Both the position numbers and the translations under genes were made by a program. 64,000 nt of DNA, taken from positions 310,001 through 374,000 of the forward strand of contig OZ007036.1 of the NCBI GenBank assembly GCA_963931655.1, given 5' to 3'. The stretch is from Butyricicoccus_B sp017886875. GTDB lineage: Bacteria > Bacillota > Clostridia > Oscillospirales > Butyricicoccaceae. Positions 27,291-37,132 of this stretch are shown here, piece by piece. The notes under the pieces are model-generated. The model was not told where the DNA came from and did not search any database. It worked only from the letters and a program-made list of their open reading frames with translations. How positions within the stretch are numbered: the first letter of the stretch is position 1; each line of letters opens with the position of its first letter.

Positions 27291-28271
27291 ATGAAACTTG
27301 GTATTTTAGGAACTGGCATGATTGCAAAAGAGGTTTTACAGTTTGTTAATCAGCTTGAAATTGAAAGTATTTATATTTTAAGCACGCAAAAAAGTATAGA
27401 AAAAGCCAAAGAATTAGCTGAAAAATATAATATTTCAAAATGCTTTACAGATTATAATGATATGCTTGCAAGCGATGTTGAGGTTTTATATATTGCACTT
27501 CCAAATCATTTACACTATGAGTTTGCAAAAAAAGCGTTAGAAAATGGTAAGCATGTTATATTAGAAAAACCATCTACATCTAATTTTGCTCAGCTTGATG
27601 AACTTATAACTCTTGCGGAAAATAATAATGTATATTTGCTTGAAGCTGTAAACTTATATCATTTACCTGCATATAAAGCATTAAAAAATGATTTAGATAA
27701 AATAGGAAAAATTAAGATTGTAAGTTTAAATTATAGTCAATATTCTTCACGTTATAATGCATTTAAACAAGGTAATATACTGCCAGTTTTTGATTATAAA
27801 AAATCTGGTGGTGCATTAATGGATATTAATGTTTATAATATTCATGCTAGTTTAGGGCTTTTTGGAGAGCCTAAAAATGCCGAGTATTTCCCTAATATAC
27901 AAAAAGGCATTGATACAAGTGGAATTTTAATAATGAATTATAATGATTTTCAAGCGGTTTGTATAGGCTCAAAGGATTGTAATGCACAAGCGGTTTGCAG
28001 TATACAAGGTGAGCTTGGCACAATTAGCTTTATAGGTTCACCAAGTACACTTACAGAATATAAAATAACATTAAATAATGGAATAGAACAAACTTATGCT
28101 ATAAAAAAACCAGAGCATAGACTTATTTATGAGTTTAGGGAGTTTATAAGAATAATAAATGAAAAAGATGATATTTCATATAATAATCTTTTGAAAAACA
28201 GCATATCATCAGCTAAAATTATAGAAAGTGCAAGAAAAAAAGCGGGAATATATTTTGCTGATGAAAGATAA
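27291..28271 (+). CDS. Gfo/Idh/MocA family oxidoreductase
   Basis: 326 residues. The N-terminal Rossmann domain (about 1-120) has LGILGTGMIAKEV and the EKPSTSN segment that holds the nicotinamide; the C-terminal alpha/beta dimer domain has KSGGALMDINVYNIH. Members oxidise or reduce sugars, inositol and related substrates with NAD(P). The substrate cannot be read from the sequence. It directly follows polA; GGGG lies 8 bp before the ATG. A terminator closes the pair. Confidence 0.88.
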   Translation: MKLGILGTGMIAKEVLQFVNQLEIESIYILSTQKSIEKAKELAEKYNISKCFTDYNDMLASDVEVLYIALPNHLHYEFAKKALENGKHVILEKPSTSNFAQLDELITLAENNNVYLLEAVNLYHLPAYKALKNDLDKIGKIKIVSLNYSQYSSRYNAFKQGNILPVFDYKKSGGALMDINVYNIHASLGLFGEPKNAEYFPNIQKGIDTSGILIMNYNDFQAVCIGSKDCNAQAVCSIQGELGTISFIGSPSTLTEYKITLNNGIEQTYAIKKPEHRLIYEFREFIRIINEKDDISYNNLLKNSISSAKIIESARKKAGIYFADER

Positions 28272-28275
28272 AAAT

Positions 28276-28305
28276 AAAACCTGTCTAAGTTTTTAGGCAG
28301 GTTTT
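28276..28305 (+). terminator. Intrinsic terminator after the polA-oxidoreductase pair
   Basis: AAACCTGTCTAA pairs with TTAGGCAGGTTTT with one G-T pair and a short T-rich loop. A T-run follows. Confidence 0.75.
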
Positions 28306-28329
28306 AATGTTAAGGGAGATAATTTGAAA

Positions 28330-29397
28330 ATGAATTACATATGTCAAAAATGCGGAAAAGTGGAAACTACCCAAACATACAAAGCAAATTGTGATTGCTC
28401 TGGCTTATGGCAATTAGATTTTATACCTCAAAAATTTGATTTAAAGCTAATTGATAATAAAGAGTGGAATATATTTCGTTATAAAGCGTTTATGCCTATA
28501 AAGGATTATATAACACTAGGTGAGGGAATGACACCAATTATAAAATTTGACAATTATTTAAACCTTAAAATGGAATATTTTATGCCTACACTATCATTTA
28601 AGGATAGAGGAGCAGCTGTGCTTATAAGCCATTGCAAAGAAATAGGTGTACAAAAAGTAGTGCAAGATAGTAGCGGGAACGCTGGAAATAGTATTGCAGC
28701 TTATGCGGCAAAGGCAGGCATTGAATGTGAAATTTATGTTCCAAGTGGTACATCACCTAAAAAAATAGATATGATTAAAGCACATGGTGCAAAATGTCAT
28801 ATTATAGAAGGTAATAGAGATAATTGTGCAGATGTATGCCGTCAAAGGGTTATAAATGATGGTGTTTACTATGCAAATCACGTTTATAACCCATATTTTT
28901 ATGAGGGCACAAAAACATATATATATGAAGTTTATGAACAGCTTGGACGAATACCAGAAAATATTTGGGTTCCAGTCGGAAATGGAACTTTAGTGTTTGG
29001 TGTTATAAAAGGGCTTGAGCATTTATATAACAGCAAGATAATAGATAAAATACCTCAAATATATTTAGTGCAAAGTGAATTTTGTGCACCAATATATGAT
29101 GAATTTAATCATAAAACAAGTGAGATAAAAGAAACTTTAGCAGAAGGCATAGCTATTGGTAAGCCTATGCGTAAAAATGAGATATTAAATATAGCTAAAA
29201 AATACAATATAAAAATAGTAAAATCTCCAGAAAATAAGATTTTATATGCACGTGATAAACTCGCAAAACAAGGAATATATTGCGAACATACAACAGCAGC
29301 TACATATGCAGCATATTTATCATATATAGAAAAATATGGACAACTTGCGGATAATTTAATATCTATGTGTGGAGCTGGTTTAAAATCAGACCATTAA
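28330..29397 (+). CDS. thrC: Threonine synthase (PLP fold type II)
   Basis: 355 residues. The N-terminal zinc-ribbon-like segment CQKCGK with CDC is found in one group of threonine synthases. The PLP lysine is in TLSFKDRGAA, with SSGNAGNSIAAYAAKAG binding the cofactor ring and substrate and VPVGNGTLVFG in place of the glycine-rich phosphate loop. It converts O-phosphohomoserine to threonine. A related PLP lyase cannot be excluded. A TTG at 28324 lies closer to the GGGAG site, so the start is uncertain by two codons. No other threonine genes are adjacent. Confidence 0.82.
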   Translation: MNYICQKCGKVETTQTYKANCDCSGLWQLDFIPQKFDLKLIDNKEWNIFRYKAFMPIKDYITLGEGMTPIIKFDNYLNLKMEYFMPTLSFKDRGAAVLISHCKEIGVQKVVQDSSGNAGNSIAAYAAKAGIECEIYVPSGTSPKKIDMIKAHGAKCHIIEGNRDNCADVCRQRVINDGVYYANHVYNPYFYEGTKTYIYEVYEQLGRIPENIWVPVGNGTLVFGVIKGLEHLYNSKIIDKIPQIYLVQSEFCAPIYDEFNHKTSEIKETLAEGIAIGKPMRKNEILNIAKKYNIKIVKSPENKILYARDKLAKQGIYCEHTTAATYAAYLSYIEKYGQLADNLISMCGAGLKSDH

Positions 29398-29512
29398 TGT
29401 AAAAGTGATATTTTGTTATATGATTGCATTTTAATGATATATTAGTTATAATGTAAGAGGTTAAATAGGTGATAAATATGATAAAATAACGGCGATAAGG
29501 GAAGCATGTAAT

Positions 29513-31740
29513 ATGGATTTAAAAAAGAAATTTATAATTTTTATATGTTGTATTTTGTTTTTTGGTATAGACATTGCTCATGCGTCGAATGGAAAAGTGA
29601 TTAAAGTTGGTTTTCCAATTCAGCAGGGTATATCATATATTGATGATAATGGTGAATATGCTGGATATATGGTGGATTATTTAGAACAATTAAGCTTATA
29701 TACAAACTGGGATTATGAGTTTGTTATGGTTGATGGTGATACAAATACGCAAATTTCAAAGTTATTGAATATGCTTATTAACGGAGAAATTGATATGCTT
29801 GGCACAATGAACCGTAATGAAGCTATGGAAAACTTATTTTTATATCCCAATTACAGTTATGGTACAACATATACAGCATTAACGGTAAAAGAGGACTCAC
29901 AGGACTGGCTGGAAGAAGACTTCGAGAATTGGGACGGTATAAAAATAGCCACATATTCTGGTCTCTCTGGTCGTATAGAGCAGTTAGAAAAATATGCCAA
30001 TCTCAATGATTTTACATATGAGCTAATTGAGTATGAAAGCCTTGATGACTCTTTAAATGCAGTATTAAATGGTGAAGCAGATGCAACTTTGCAAGTCGAT
30101 ATTGCTATAAAAGATGGCTTTAGTGCAATAGCCAGATTTTCACCAAATCCATATTATTTTGCTTTATATAAAGAAAACACTGATTTACTACAAACATTAA
30201 ATACTGCACTCTATAATATGGACAGAGCTTATCTTCATTTGCAAGTAGAGCTATATAATGAATATTTTCATTCTTATGGTCAATTTGCAATGTCAAATGA
30301 TGATAAGGAATATATAGAGAGCCTTGGCACAGTTAAAGTTATATTTTGTGATGGAGATGCCCCATTTCAGTATATAAAAGATGGTGAAATAAAAGGGCTT
30401 GCAGTTTCGTTTTTTGATGAGTTTGCAAAAAAAACAGGTCTTAAATATGAACCTATTATAGTTAATTCATGTGCAGAGATGAGGTTACAGGGGCATATAA
30501 TGGCGTTTATTTTAGAACAATTTTAACAGACAAGTGTAATAATCATGTTCCTTTAGCACTTAATGTATTAAATATACGTAATTTTAAATATATTAATGAA
30601 ACATACGGCGTATTAACTGCTGATAAGGTTTTACGTAGAATTAAAGAATGTTTGGATAGTATAAGAGAGGAAAATGAATTTTTCTGTAGAGAAACAGCCG
30701 ATATATTCTATTTAGCTTTAAATGAACAATCTGCTGATAAACTTACAAAACGCATACATTCTATATATAAGCTAATACAAGAAAGCTGTAAAGATATATT
30801 AGGAGAATATGTGCTTTCATTATCTTGTGGCACAGTGTTTGTTGAGAAATCTCCAGAACCATATTAAGCTACTGCTAATTTAAATTATATTATGGTTACA
30901 CTTGCTGAAACCAAAAAGAAAAAACAAGATGATATTTGTATTTATGATGAGGAACTACATAAAGATGAACAAATTCGTTCTTATGTCGAAAATAATATGC
31001 AAAAAGCACTAGAACAAGGTGAATTTAAACTGTATTTACAGCCTAAAATTAACTTAGATAATGGAAAGTTAATGGGTGCCGAAGCATTGGTTAGATGGCA
31101 ATCAAAAGATAGAGGTATGATTTATCCCGACAAGTTTATTCCTTTGTTTAAAGAAAATGGTTTCTGTGTAAAACTAGACCTTTACATGGTAGAACAAGCA
31201 TGTAAACAAATTCGACATTGGATAGATAGTGGATTGCCAGCTATGCATATATCAGTAAATCAAACAAGATTATTATTTACAAGTGAAAATTATGTAGAAA
31301 AACTTCTCGAAATCACAAGTAAATACAAAGTATCACCAAAATATATCACCTTGGAGATATTGGAAAGTATTGCGATTGATAATATTGAAAGTATAAACAT
31401 TTGTATTGATAAATTGCGTTCAAAAGGTTTCCGTATTTCTATGGACGATTTTGGTAGTGGATATTATTCATTAAATACTCTTGGAAAACTAAAGATAGAT
31501 GAGTTAAAATTAGACAGGCTGTTTCTTATGGACGTTACAAAAGATAAGGAAGGTGTCCAACGTAAAATTATGGCGTGTATATTAGCATTAGCAAAACAGC
31601 TAAATATAGACACCGTAGCAGAAGGAGTTGAAACTGAACAAGACGAGGATATGATAACTAAGCTCAGTTGTGATTATGGACAGGGATATTATTATAGTCG
31701 TCCTATATCAGCTAAGGATTTTGAGAAAAACTTCTTATAA
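29513..31740 (+). pseudogene. Periplasmic-binding-domain GGDEF-EAL protein, broken
   Basis: Three pieces of one gene. The first (to 30526) has a signal peptide ending near AHAS, an SBP_bac_3 ligand domain (about 30-255) and the beginning of a second one. The frame then jumps near 30470 directly into a GGDEF start, DEVTGAYNGVYFRTIL, which implies loss of the rest of the second binding domain and its membrane link. The GGDEF site itself is degenerate (RETADIF). An in-frame TAA at 30865-30867 cuts the link to the EAL domain, whose motifs are intact: EALVRW, LEILES, MDDFGSGY and LKLDRLF. The ancestor probably broke down cyclic di-GMP in response to an external solute. Confidence 0.85.
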
Positions 31741-31757
31741 AAAGTAAATATTATGTT

Positions 31758-31789
31758 TTATGACCACAACAAAAAAGTTGTGGTCATAA
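31758..31789. repeat. Perfect hairpin after the GGDEF-EAL remnant
   Basis: A perfect 13-bp stem, TTATGACCACAAC with its complement, has a loop of six A. No T-run follows on either strand, so it may slow transcription or protect RNA ends rather than act as a classical terminator. Confidence 0.6.
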
Positions 31790-31878
31790 CTAAACTTACC
31801 CAAAAAGTAGAAAATTTTTATATATTGTAGTATAATAGCTTTGATATGAAAATTTGGTGAAAGGGGAGTAATGTTACT

Positions 31879-32871
31879 TTGCTAATATCTAAAAATAGCT
31901 CTATAGAACAGCAGGTTGCAAAATTAACAAGCGATTTAATGCATAAATATTATTGTGAAAATGATGTACAATTTGTTATAGAGCAAATGGATAATGATAT
32001 TATGTGGCTTGGTGCTGGTGAATATGAGTATTTAACAGGTTTCAAAGATGTAAGCAATATTTTTAGAAAATTTGCAGGTCAAGTGCCAAAATGCAATATA
32101 TCAGATGAAGAATATAATGTTATTCAAATGTCACCAAAATCATATTTATGTACTGGGCGTATGTGGATTGCCACTGATGAGTCAACTCAAATAAGCTTGA
32201 GAGTACATCAACGTATAACCACAGCATTTAGACAATATGATGAATATATTAAATGCTGTCATATTCATATATCTAATCCATATGTCGAGCTGGCAGAAGA
32301 GGACATTGGATTTCCTAACAAAATGGCAAAACAGTCTTATGATTATTTACAAGAACAGATAGAAAGACAAAAAAAGAAAATTTTGGAACAAACACTTGTG
32401 CTTGAGAAAATGAGTTATCAAGACACTTTAACAGGATTATATAATAGAAATAAGTTTAATGAAATTTTAGATGTTGAACAAAGTGTAAATCATATAGGTG
32501 TTGCTTGCTTTGATTTAAATGGATTAAAAGAAATTAATGATAGGTTTGGGCATAGTGCAGGAGACGAAATAATTTGCAACACAGCAGAACATATTAATAA
32601 ATTCTTTTATGGAAAAGGATATCGTACAGGCGGAGATGAGTTTGTTGTAATAGATAGTGAAATGAATGAAGCCCAATTTTATAATACAGTGAATTTAGCT
32701 AAAAAAGCAATGGAACAAGCTGGTATAAGTTGTTCAGTCGGTGCTTGTTGGAGAATTGATAATTGTAATGTCAAACAACAACTTGACCAAGCAGATAAGC
32801 TTATGTATAAAGAGAAAAGAGAACATTATAAAAGACAAAATAATATCAGACATTTTCGTGAATATAAATAA
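31879..32871 (+). CDS. Diguanylate cyclase with N-terminal SnoaL/NTF2-like domain
   Basis: 330 residues, no membrane segment. The first 140 or so residues resemble a SnoaL-like (NTF2 fold) sensor domain with WLGAGEYEYLTGF and a central IxxRVHQRIT strand. A coiled-coil linker (about 150-180) leads to a GGDEF domain: DTLTGLYNRNKF, FDLNGLKEINDRFGHSAGDE, and the active site RTGGDEFVVI, all intact. It should synthesise cyclic di-GMP. The start is TTG, 10 bp after GGGGAG; the only nearby ATG is out of frame. It follows the broken GGDEF-EAL gene on the same strand. Confidence 0.85.
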   Translation: MLISKNSSIEQQVAKLTSDLMHKYYCENDVQFVIEQMDNDIMWLGAGEYEYLTGFKDVSNIFRKFAGQVPKCNISDEEYNVIQMSPKSYLCTGRMWIATDESTQISLRVHQRITTAFRQYDEYIKCCHIHISNPYVELAEEDIGFPNKMAKQSYDYLQEQIERQKKKILEQTLVLEKMSYQDTLTGLYNRNKFNEILDVEQSVNHIGVACFDLNGLKEINDRFGHSAGDEIICNTAEHINKFFYGKGYRTGGDEFVVIDSEMNEAQFYNTVNLAKKAMEQAGISCSVGACWRIDNCNVKQQLDQADKLMYKEKREHYKRQNNIRHFREYK

Positions 32872-32899
32872 TATAATTTTAATAGCCACACAAAAATAA

Positions 32900-32924
32900 A
32901 AGCCGCCAATATCATTGGCGGCTT
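32900..32924 (-). terminator. Intrinsic terminator of hbd
   Basis: An 11-bp perfect GC-rich stem, AAGCCGCCAAT with ATTGGCGGCTT, has a 3-base loop and a T-rich tail on the minus strand. Confidence 0.9.
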
Positions 32925-32945
32925 AAAGTTTATGTAATCACTTAA

Positions 32946-33797
32946 TTACTTCTTGGAGTAATCGTAGAAACCAACACCAGTCTTACGACCAAGCTTACCA
33001 GCTCTTACCATCTTTCTTAGAAGGGTGTGAGCTCTGTATTTAGGGTCGCCATATTCAGTGTATAGTACGTCCATAATAGCAAGGCAAACATCAAGACCGA
33101 TAAGGTCGCCTAGCTCTAGAGGACCCATTGGGTGGTTAGCACCTAGCTTCATAGCGGTGTCGATACCCTTAGCATCAGCAACACCATCAGCCAGAATACC
33201 AATACCCTCGTTAATCATAGGGATAAGAATTCTGTTTACAACGAAACCAGGAGCTTCAGCAACTTCAACAGGAGTTTTGCCAAGAGCTTCAGTTAGAGCA
33301 AGGATAGTAGCCTTTGTTTCTTCGGAAGTAGTTAAACCCTTAATGATTTCAACCAGCTTCATAACTGGAACTGGGTTAAAGAAGTGCATACCAATAATCT
33401 TATCTGGTCTGCTAGTAGCAGCAGCGATTTCGGTGATAGATAGGGAAGAAGTGTTAGTAGCAATGATAGTTTCTGGCTTACATAGCTTGTCTAGTTCAGC
33501 AAACAGAGCCTTCTTAGCTTCCATATCCTCAGTAGCAGCTTCAATTACTAGGTCAGCATCAGCGATGATGTTGATATCAGTAGAACCAGAAATTCTGCCG
33601 AATACGGTTTCAGCCTCTTCAGCTGTCATTTTGCCCTTAGTAACCAGTTTATCAAGGTTCTTTTTAACAGTAGCAAGACCTTTTTCAACAGAGCTTTCTC
33701 TTCTAGCTCTCATTACAACTTCATATCCATTCTGAGCTAGAACCTGAATGATTCCAGCACCCATAGTACCAGTGCCTAATACGCCAATCTTTTTCAT
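32946..33797 (-). CDS. hbd: 3-Hydroxybutyryl-CoA dehydrogenase
   Basis: 283 residues. The N-terminal Rossmann fold has GVLGTGTMGAGIIQ, the catalytic His is in GMHFFNPVPVMKLVE, and the C-terminal dimer domain has GLDVCLAIMDVLYTEYGD. It reduces acetoacetyl-CoA to 3-hydroxybutyryl-CoA in butyrate formation. AAGGAGG precedes the ATG. Codon use differs sharply from its neighbours, with many C- and G-ending codons, which is typical of a very highly expressed central enzyme. It stands alone here, whereas many clostridia keep it in a cluster with crotonase and acyl-CoA dehydrogenase genes. Confidence 0.96.
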   Translation of the reverse strand: MKKIGVLGTGTMGAGIIQVLAQNGYEVVMRARRESSVEKGLATVKKNLDKLVTKGKMTAEEAETVFGRISGSTDINIIADADLVIEAATEDMEAKKALFAELDKLCKPETIIATNTSSLSITEIAAATSRPDKIIGMHFFNPVPVMKLVEIIKGLTTSEETKATILALTEALGKTPVEVAEAPGFVVNRILIPMINEGIGILADGVADAKGIDTAMKLGANHPMGPLELGDLIGLDVCLAIMDVLYTEYGDPKYRAHTLLRKMVRAGKLGRKTGVGFYDYSKK

Positions 33798-33868
33798 TAG
33801 AGAGTGCCTCCTTAAGTGTTTTTAAGCTTATAAAATGTTTGTTAAAAAATTAACTCTCATTACTTAAT

Positions 33869-33877
33869 ATTATATCA
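33869..33877 (-). promoter_or_regulatory. Extended -10 promoter of hbd
   Basis: On the minus strand TGATATAAT forms a perfect extended -10, about 72 bp before the start codon. A T-rich stretch lies upstream in place of a clear -35. The perfect -10 agrees with strong expression. Confidence 0.55.
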
Positions 33878-33969
33878 TAAAAAAAACAAAAGAAAAGACC
33901 TAATATGAAAAATATTACGATTTTTTTTAAATATATTACATTTAATTCATAGTATAAAACTATATAATA

Positions 33970-35340
33970 TTACTTTTTAACAGAATTTAATCGTTGCTGC
34001 AAAATTTTATCAATAAAACGAATAAATATAAATATACTAACAATAGGTGCTAATATATCTGATATTGGTTCGGAGAAAAATATAGCTCTTGCACCAAAAA
34101 AAGCAGGCAGTATAAATAGTGCAGCAAAATATATTATTTTACGCCAGAAAGACAAAGAAAGAGCAAATTTAACTTGTCCCATAGCAGTAAACATATCAAC
34201 TATAGCATATTGAACGCCAAGAGGAATTATAAATAATGTGCATATATGAATAGCTTTTATAGCTTCATTTGCTAAAGCTTGATTTTGAGTGAAAAGACCA
34301 ACAAAATAAGGGCTTATAGTCCATGCAAATATAAACATAATAGATGTATATATAGCACATAATAAAATTATAAATCTATAGGCTTTTTTAACACGCTCAA
34401 TAAGACATGCACCGTAATTAAAGCTTATAAGTCCTTGTGTGCCGCTGCTTATTCCACTAAGCGGCATGGTGACAATAAGCATAAAACTTTGTACTATTGT
34501 TGCACATGTTACAAGCATATCGCCCTCTTTTATTCCGCCATAGTTTTGGAGTAAAGCATTCATTGCTATAATCATAAGATTATCCATCGCTATTATAATA
34601 AATGGACAAAAACCAAAAATAACTATACGCTTTATAATTTTTAAATCATAACCTGAAAATTCAAGCCTTATTGCCATATGTTTTCTTGTAAGCATTCTTA
34701 AAACATATAATGAAGAAAAAATTTGAGAAGTCACAGTTGCTATTGCTGCACCTCTTACACCCATATCAAATACAAATATAAATACAGGGTCTAAAACAAT
34801 ATTAGTTACAGCACCAATTATAACAGCTCTCATAGCGGCTTTTGAGTAACCTTGGCATATAACAAATTGATTAAGACCAACTGCTATAAGTGCAAATGGA
34901 GTACCAAGTAAATAAGTAAAAAAGTAAGGTTCTGCATAGCTTAGTGTGATATCCGAAGCACCAAAGGATTGTAAAATAGGCACTCTAAATGGTAAAATAA
35001 GCAAATATACCAATATACTACATATAATAACAAGTAATGAACTATTAGCTAGCACCTTTCTTGAATATTTTGTATCGCCCTCACCCATACTTATACCAGC
35101 GATTGGAGCACCTCCAACGCCTATTAAATAAGCAAAGGAACTTACCATAGTTACAATAGGACCACACACACCAACACCCGCTAGAGCAATATCTCCAACT
35201 TCTGGAATATTGCCAATATATATTCTATCAACAATACTGTATAATACATTTACAAATTGTGCAATCATACTTGGAATTGCTATTTTAAGCACTAATTTTT
35301 TTATTTCATCATTAGCTAAATCATTTTCTCTTTTCATCAT
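33970..35340 (-). CDS. MATE family efflux transporter
   Basis: 456 residues with twelve predicted membrane helices in two six-helix halves. The N-terminal MATE signature appears as LVLKIAIPSMIAQFVNVLYSIVD interrupted by family-typical residues, and RIYIGNI follows. The second half has SYNYG-like FNYGACL, also typical. It exports drugs or metabolites by sodium or proton antiport. The substrate is unknown. The gene appears monocistronic; a terminator separates it from the operon upstream. Confidence 0.9.
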   Translation of the reverse strand: MMKRENDLANDEIKKLVLKIAIPSMIAQFVNVLYSIVDRIYIGNIPEVGDIALAGVGVCGPIVTMVSSFAYLIGVGGAPIAGISMGEGDTKYSRKVLANSSLLVIICSILVYLLILPFRVPILQSFGASDITLSYAEPYFFTYLLGTPFALIAVGLNQFVICQGYSKAAMRAVIIGAVTNIVLDPVFIFVFDMGVRGAAIATVTSQIFSSLYVLRMLTRKHMAIRLEFSGYDLKIIKRIVIFGFCPFIIIAMDNLMIIAMNALLQNYGGIKEGDMLVTCATIVQSFMLIVTMPLSGISSGTQGLISFNYGACLIERVKKAYRFIILLCAIYTSIMFIFAWTISPYFVGLFTQNQALANEAIKAIHICTLFIIPLGVQYAIVDMFTAMGQVKFALSLSFWRKIIYFAALFILPAFFGARAIFFSEPISDILAPIVSIFIFIRFIDKILQQRLNSVKK

Positions 35341-35377
35341 TTTTCACCATATAAATTTTATTATAATAAACAACTAA

Positions 35378-35409
35378 AAAAGACTGCTGCATTTTTGCAA
35401 CAGTCTTTT
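35378..35409 (-). terminator. Intrinsic terminator of the TIGR01440-HAD-TSCPD operon
   Basis: AAAAGACTGCTGC and GCAACAGTCTTTT form a stem with one mismatch and a 6-base loop, with T-runs on both sides. Confidence 0.8.
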
Positions 35410-35411
35410 AT

Positions 35412-35672
35412 TTATGCTTTTTGGGTTTCATAAGCTTGACGAACTAAGCGTGCGAGCTGGTCAGAACATGAAGTACCTTTTCCAGCACAATCTATACCAT
35501 TAAACATTTGGTCAAGCTGCTCTACGGTCATGCCATCAACCACTCGGCTAAGTGCTTGTAAATTACCAGGACAACCGCCAGTAAATTTCACATTGTGGAG
35601 TATATTTCCGTCTAAATCAAAAGAAATCTGTTTAGGGCATACTCCCTTTGGTTTTAGTTCAAAATGTGTCAT
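35412..35672 (-). CDS. TSCPD domain protein, TIGR03905 family
   Basis: An 86-residue small protein with the TSCPD signature. Conserved cysteines lie in PKGVCPKQI, GGCPGNLQAL, GIDCAGKGTSCSDQLA, a set that could bind metal. The TSCPD domain also occurs in the C-terminus of some ribonucleotide reductases, but the role of the stand-alone form is unknown. AAGGAGAG precedes the ATG. It is the last gene of a three-gene operon with gaps of about 20 bp. Confidence 0.85.
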   Translation of the reverse strand: MTHFELKPKGVCPKQISFDLDGNILHNVKFTGGCPGNLQALSRVVDGMTVEQLDQMFNGIDCAGKGTSCSDQLARLVRQAYETQKA

Positions 35673-35696
35673 ATGTCTCTCCTTAAATAAAAAAAG

Positions 35697-36407
35697 TTAT
35701 AAATCACATAATGTATGTATTTGTTTAGCTGCATGTTCAAAATTATCAGCTACATAAAATGGTTTGTCAAGCTTTGGAATAGCTTCACCTTTCCAGTTTA
35801 GCCACATTGCTTGCATATTAAAATCTAATGCACCCTTAATATCATGTTTGATACTATCGCCAACCATTAGCGTTTGTTTAGGCGATACATTTAATTTTTT
35901 ACATGCTAAATCAAAAATAGGAGCATGAGGTTTATCACGTCCAGCATCTTCACTGCTTATTAATATACCGCAAATATCCTCAAGACCTAGTTTACAAAGC
36001 TTTTTCATTTGAACATCTGCAAGCATATTTGTACAAATACCAACAGGGATATTTGCATTTTTAAGTTCAGTAAGCAATTTTTCAACACCATTATGTATAA
36101 CCATATTATCAATAACAGTGTTCCAGTATATATCATTCATATTTTGAGCGTATTTAAAAGGATTTACACCAATAGCCTCCAAGCCCCATTTTGCAAAAAG
36201 TGTACGATTATGCATTTCAGGTTCATATGGACAGTGTTTTCTTAAAAGCTCTCTGCCATTATTCATAGCATCAGCAGCTTTTTTTGCATCTATGCCTATT
36301 TCTTTTGATAGATATTCACCAGCAGCCATTAAACCCAATTTATCACAGCTTTTAAAATCCCCATACAACGTATCATCTAAATCAAATAATACAGCTTTAA
36401 TTGTCAT
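35697..36407 (-). CDS. HAD-family hydrolase
   Basis: 236 residues. HAD motif I is VLFDLDDTLYG with both catalytic Asp, motif II ICTNM, and motif III/IV MVGDSIKHDIKGAL. A helical cap lies between about residues 20 and 95 (C1 type). Such enzymes dephosphorylate small phosphorylated metabolites, such as phosphoglycolate or nucleotides. The substrate is not evident. It is the middle gene of the operon. Confidence 0.88.
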   Translation of the reverse strand: MTIKAVLFDLDDTLYGDFKSCDKLGLMAAGEYLSKEIGIDAKKAADAMNNGRELLRKHCPYEPEMHNRTLFAKWGLEAIGVNPFKYAQNMNDIYWNTVIDNMVIHNGVEKLLTELKNANIPVGICTNMLADVQMKKLCKLGLEDICGILISSEDAGRDKPHAPIFDLACKKLNVSPKQTLMVGDSIKHDIKGALDFNMQAMWLNWKGEAIPKLDKPFYVADNFEHAAKQIHTLCDL

Positions 36408-36428
36408 TTATCTTTTTCTCCAACAATA

Positions 36429-36986
36429 TTAAAGTAAATCTTCATTATAAACTGCTCGACTTCCACCAACAAATTTAGGACGAGTTCTTGCAGCAAGTAA
36501 GGTAGCTTCACCAAGAGTTTTAACTGAAAGACGCAAAGGAACAGCTACTTCTTTTAAATGCATACCAATTAATGTTCCACCAATATCAATTCCAGCAGCA
36601 GCTTTATAACAAAGGCTTTCAACTGCAACAGGATTTTCAAATGCATTATATGCAGCGGTAGCAAAAGAACCACCTGCTTTAGGTTGAGGGATAACATTTA
36701 CCTCAGTTAGATTATATTTAACTGCTGCATCATGTTCGATAATTATAGCACGGTTAAGATGTTCACAACACTGTGCAGCTAGAAATAAATTATTCTCACG
36801 AATAACAGGTAAAATAGCATTTACAATAGTTTTCGCAATATCAGGACTGGAGTCAGTTCCGATTTTATGTCCAGCGACTTCACTTGATGAGCAACCAACA
36901 ACAATAATATCACCCGCTTTAAGTTTTGATAGACTTATAAGTTCGGTAATTATTTGATTAGCTTGTACACTGATACAATCAAACAT
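36429..36986 (-). CDS. TIGR01440/UPF0340 (YwlG-like) family protein
   Basis: 185 residues. Family-typical segments include VVGCSSSEVAGHKIGTDSS, QCCEHLNRAIIIE and GIDIGGTLIGMHLKEVAVPL. The fold resembles amidase or aminoglycoside 3-N-acetyltransferase-like proteins, but no reaction is established. AGGAGG precedes the ATG. It is the first gene of the operon with HAD and TSCPD genes, divergent from the cotJ operon. Confidence 0.88.
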   Translation of the reverse strand: MFDCISVQANQIITELISLSKLKAGDIIVVGCSSSEVAGHKIGTDSSPDIAKTIVNAILPVIRENNLFLAAQCCEHLNRAIIIEHDAAVKYNLTEVNVIPQPKAGGSFATAAYNAFENPVAVESLCYKAAAGIDIGGTLIGMHLKEVAVPLRLSVKTLGEATLLAARTRPKFVGGSRAVYNEDLL

Positions 36987-37055
36987 AAAAAATCCCTCCT
37001 AATAAATTTTATATCAACTAAGTATAACATAAAAAATATAAATTTTCAAACTATA

Positions 37056-37084
37056 CACCAATTTAATTTTATAGGCATAGAATA
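37056..37084 (+). promoter_or_regulatory. Sigma-K-like promoter of the cotJ operon
   Basis: CACC and CATAGAATA are separated by 16 bp, matching the Bacillus sigma-K pattern (mACm, 16-17 bp, CATAnnnTA). It lies about 50 bp before cotJA. The Bacillus operon is known to be read by the earlier mother-cell factor sigma-E, so the exact factor is uncertain, but a mother-cell sigma factor is likely. Confidence 0.5.
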
Positions 37085-37132
37085 ATGCACAACGCCTTTG
37101 CGTTAGATAAATGAAAGGAGAAGTGAGATTTT

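Noticed and set aside
31758..31789. Small RNA gene at the strong hairpin
   Set aside because: A single hairpin without recognisable promoter or T-run is not enough to call an RNA gene.
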